Assembly: GCA_902806015.1 (NCBI GenBank)
Contig: CADCUZ010000115.1
Span: forward strand, 1-7,547
Length of the DNA stretch: 7,547 nucleotides
Source of the DNA: an uncultured Rubrobacteraceae bacterium
Lineage (GTDB): Bacteria; Actinomycetota; Rubrobacteria; Rubrobacterales; Rubrobacteraceae
Reading direction: 5' to 3'
Below are positions 6,572 through 7,547 of this stretch, one piece after another (positions within the stretch are counted from its first letter, which is position 1; every line of letters starts with the position of its first letter). Both the position numbers and the translations under genes were made by a program. The notes under the pieces were generated by a model that ran no database searches, had not been told where the DNA came from, and saw only the letters and a list, made by a program, of their open reading frames with translations.

Positions 6572-7547
6572 AAGAGACTCCTCCCGAACGGCGGGGGTCG
6601 GCCGCCGCCTCGAACTCGCCCTCCCTGGTGAGCCTGACGGCGTTTACCCCGCCGAAGTACATGTTCGGCCCCTCGTAGGGAAGCACGCGGTCAAAGCGCT
6701 CCGGGTCCGGGACGAGGGACCCGGCCTCGAACGCGAAGAGGTCACCCTCCGCGTGGAAGCGCGGCGCGAGAACGGCCTCCTCGACCGTCATCCCGAAGTC
6801 GAGGATGTTTACGAGCGTCTGCAGGATCGCGGTCGGGATGCGCGATGCCCCCGGCGACCCGAGCGCGACCACCCCGCCCTGGACGGACGAGACGACGGTC
6901 GGGCTCATGCTCGAGACGAGGCGCTCACCGGGTCCCAGAGCGTGGAAGCCCTTCGGGTTCAGCTCCGGCTCGCCTAGGCTGTTGTTGAGCGGGATGCCGG
7001 TGCCGGGGACCACGAGCCCGGACCCGTAGCCCATGCTCGCGGTTATGGAGACGGCCAACCCCTCGGCGTCCACGCAGGAGAGGTGCGTGGTGTGCGGGGA
7101 GCCGAAACCCTCGAAGATACGCCGGCGCTGGCTTTTGGCGTACTCCTCGCCGGTCAGGCGGGCGGCGACGCCCTCATTCTGCGGGCCGTCGAGGTACTGC
7201 GTCTCCCTGTCTTGGAGCGCGAGCTTCATAGCGCCGGTCATCACGGCGACGTACTCCTCGTCGGGCATGGTGGTCAGGTCGTAAGCCGAGACGACGCGAA
7301 GCATTTGGGCGAGCGTCGGGCCGCCTGCGGAGGGCGGTCCGTTAGTGTACATCTCCCCCCCCCCGTAGCGCACGCTCATCGGGTTGCGTACGACCGGCCG
7401 GTACTCCGCTAGATCCCTCTCGGTCAGGATGCCCCCCATCTCGAGGACGTAGGCCGAGACTTTGCGCCCAAGCTCCCCCTCATAGAAGAGGTCCGCGCCG
7501 GACTCCCCCACCGCCTGCAGCGTGTCCGCGAGCTCGGAGAAGCGCAC
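6561..7547 (-). CDS. ggt: Gamma-glutamyltransferase, C-terminal part (cut by window edge)
   Basis: This Ntn-hydrolase moves or hydrolyses the gamma-glutamyl group of glutathione and related compounds. It is made as one chain and cuts itself into large and small subunits. The visible 328 residues run off the window at 7547. By comparison with E. coli (580), about 200-220 N-terminal residues, including any signal peptide, lie outside, so its location (usually periplasmic or secreted) cannot be judged. The self-cleavage site and nucleophile threonine are in PHTTHLSCVD: the first Thr (codon at 7091-7089) starts a small subunit of about 176 residues, against 190 in E. coli. Further motifs are GTGIPLNNSLGE, SSMSPTVV (the paired serines of the oxyanion site), GSPGASRIPTAILQ, NAPRFH-like LAPRFH, and a C-terminal DPRRSGG where E. 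coli has DPRSVDD. The stop TAA at 6563-6561 lies inside the arginase start region. The frame is intact throughout. Confidence 0.95.
   Translation of the reverse strand: MRFSELADTLQAVGESGADLFYEGELGRKVSAYVLEMGGILTERDLAEYRPVVRNPMSVRYGGGEMYTNGPPSAGGPTLAQMLRVVSAYDLTTMPDEEYVAVMTGAMKLALQDRETQYLDGPQNEGVAARLTGEEYAKSQRRRIFEGFGSPHTTHLSCVDAEGLAVSITASMGYGSGLVVPGTGIPLNNSLGEPELNPKGFHALGPGERLVSSMSPTVVSSVQGGVVALGSPGASRIPTAILQTLVNILDFGMTVEEAVLAPRFHAEGDLFAFEAGSLVPDPERFDRVLPYEGPNMYFGGVNAVRLTREGEFEAAADPRRSGGVSFAP
6578..6584 (-). promoter_or_regulatory. Ribosome binding site of arginase, inside ggt
   Basis: The minus strand reads GGAGGAG here, within the last codons of ggt and six bases before the arginase TTG at 6571. 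It decides this unusual start and implies that ribosomes finishing ggt can restart on rocF. Confidence 0.8.

Noticed and set aside
5979..6977. Plus-strand open frames opposite arginase and ggt (also 5807-6442)
   Set aside because: Both lie over genes whose catalytic residues are all present on the other strand; their own translations show low-complexity Arg/Pro/Ser-rich sequence only.

Overview
The window comes from a high-G+C bacterial chromosome. TTG and GTG starts are common, Shine-Dalgarno (SD) sites are strong, and the coding codons are G/C-rich at third positions. Gene content and protein character (sucCD, a KtrA/TrkA potassium module, a Bacillus-type arginase) fit a deep-branching actinomycete such as Rubrobacter. 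This assignment is inference from sequence style only.

Layout. Positions 1-288 hold no convincing gene, only a lower-G+C stretch with a short alternating purine-pyrimidine tract. A small minus-strand ORF (about 289-474, unrecognised) ends just before a good intrinsic terminator (257-283). Running away from it, a TATAAT-type promoter at 665-670 leads into sucC (708-1859) and sucD (1863-2735), the beta and alpha subunits of succinyl-CoA synthetase. After a 136-base stem-rich gap comes a potassium-transport cluster: a one-unit RCK protein like KtrA (2872-3552), a two-unit TrkA (3559-4893), and, two bases later, the remains of the TrkH/KtrB channel gene (4895-5584). On the opposite strand, converging on that wreck, lie gamma-glutamyltransferase (ggt, cut by the right edge) and arginase (rocF), overlapping and co-directional (ggt upstream, rocF downstream).

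How the genes work together. SucCD forms the substrate-level phosphorylation step of the TCA cycle. The two RCK proteins would gate a Trk/Ktr potassium channel, but the channel gene beside them is destroyed. Reading it across frames recovers recognisable TrkH segments in the right order, joined by about seven single-base frameshifts (six best explained as 1-base losses), and then a jump from the middle of the protein to its C-terminus that removes roughly 200 codons. The two regulators remain fully intact, so they are either newly orphaned or serve a channel encoded elsewhere. The ggt-rocF pair points to amino-acid nitrogen scavenging (glutathione or gamma-glutamyl compounds; arginine to ornithine plus urea).

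The strongest observation is the decaying potassium channel next to intact regulators. I found no mobile element, CRISPR array, defence system or clearly novel system.
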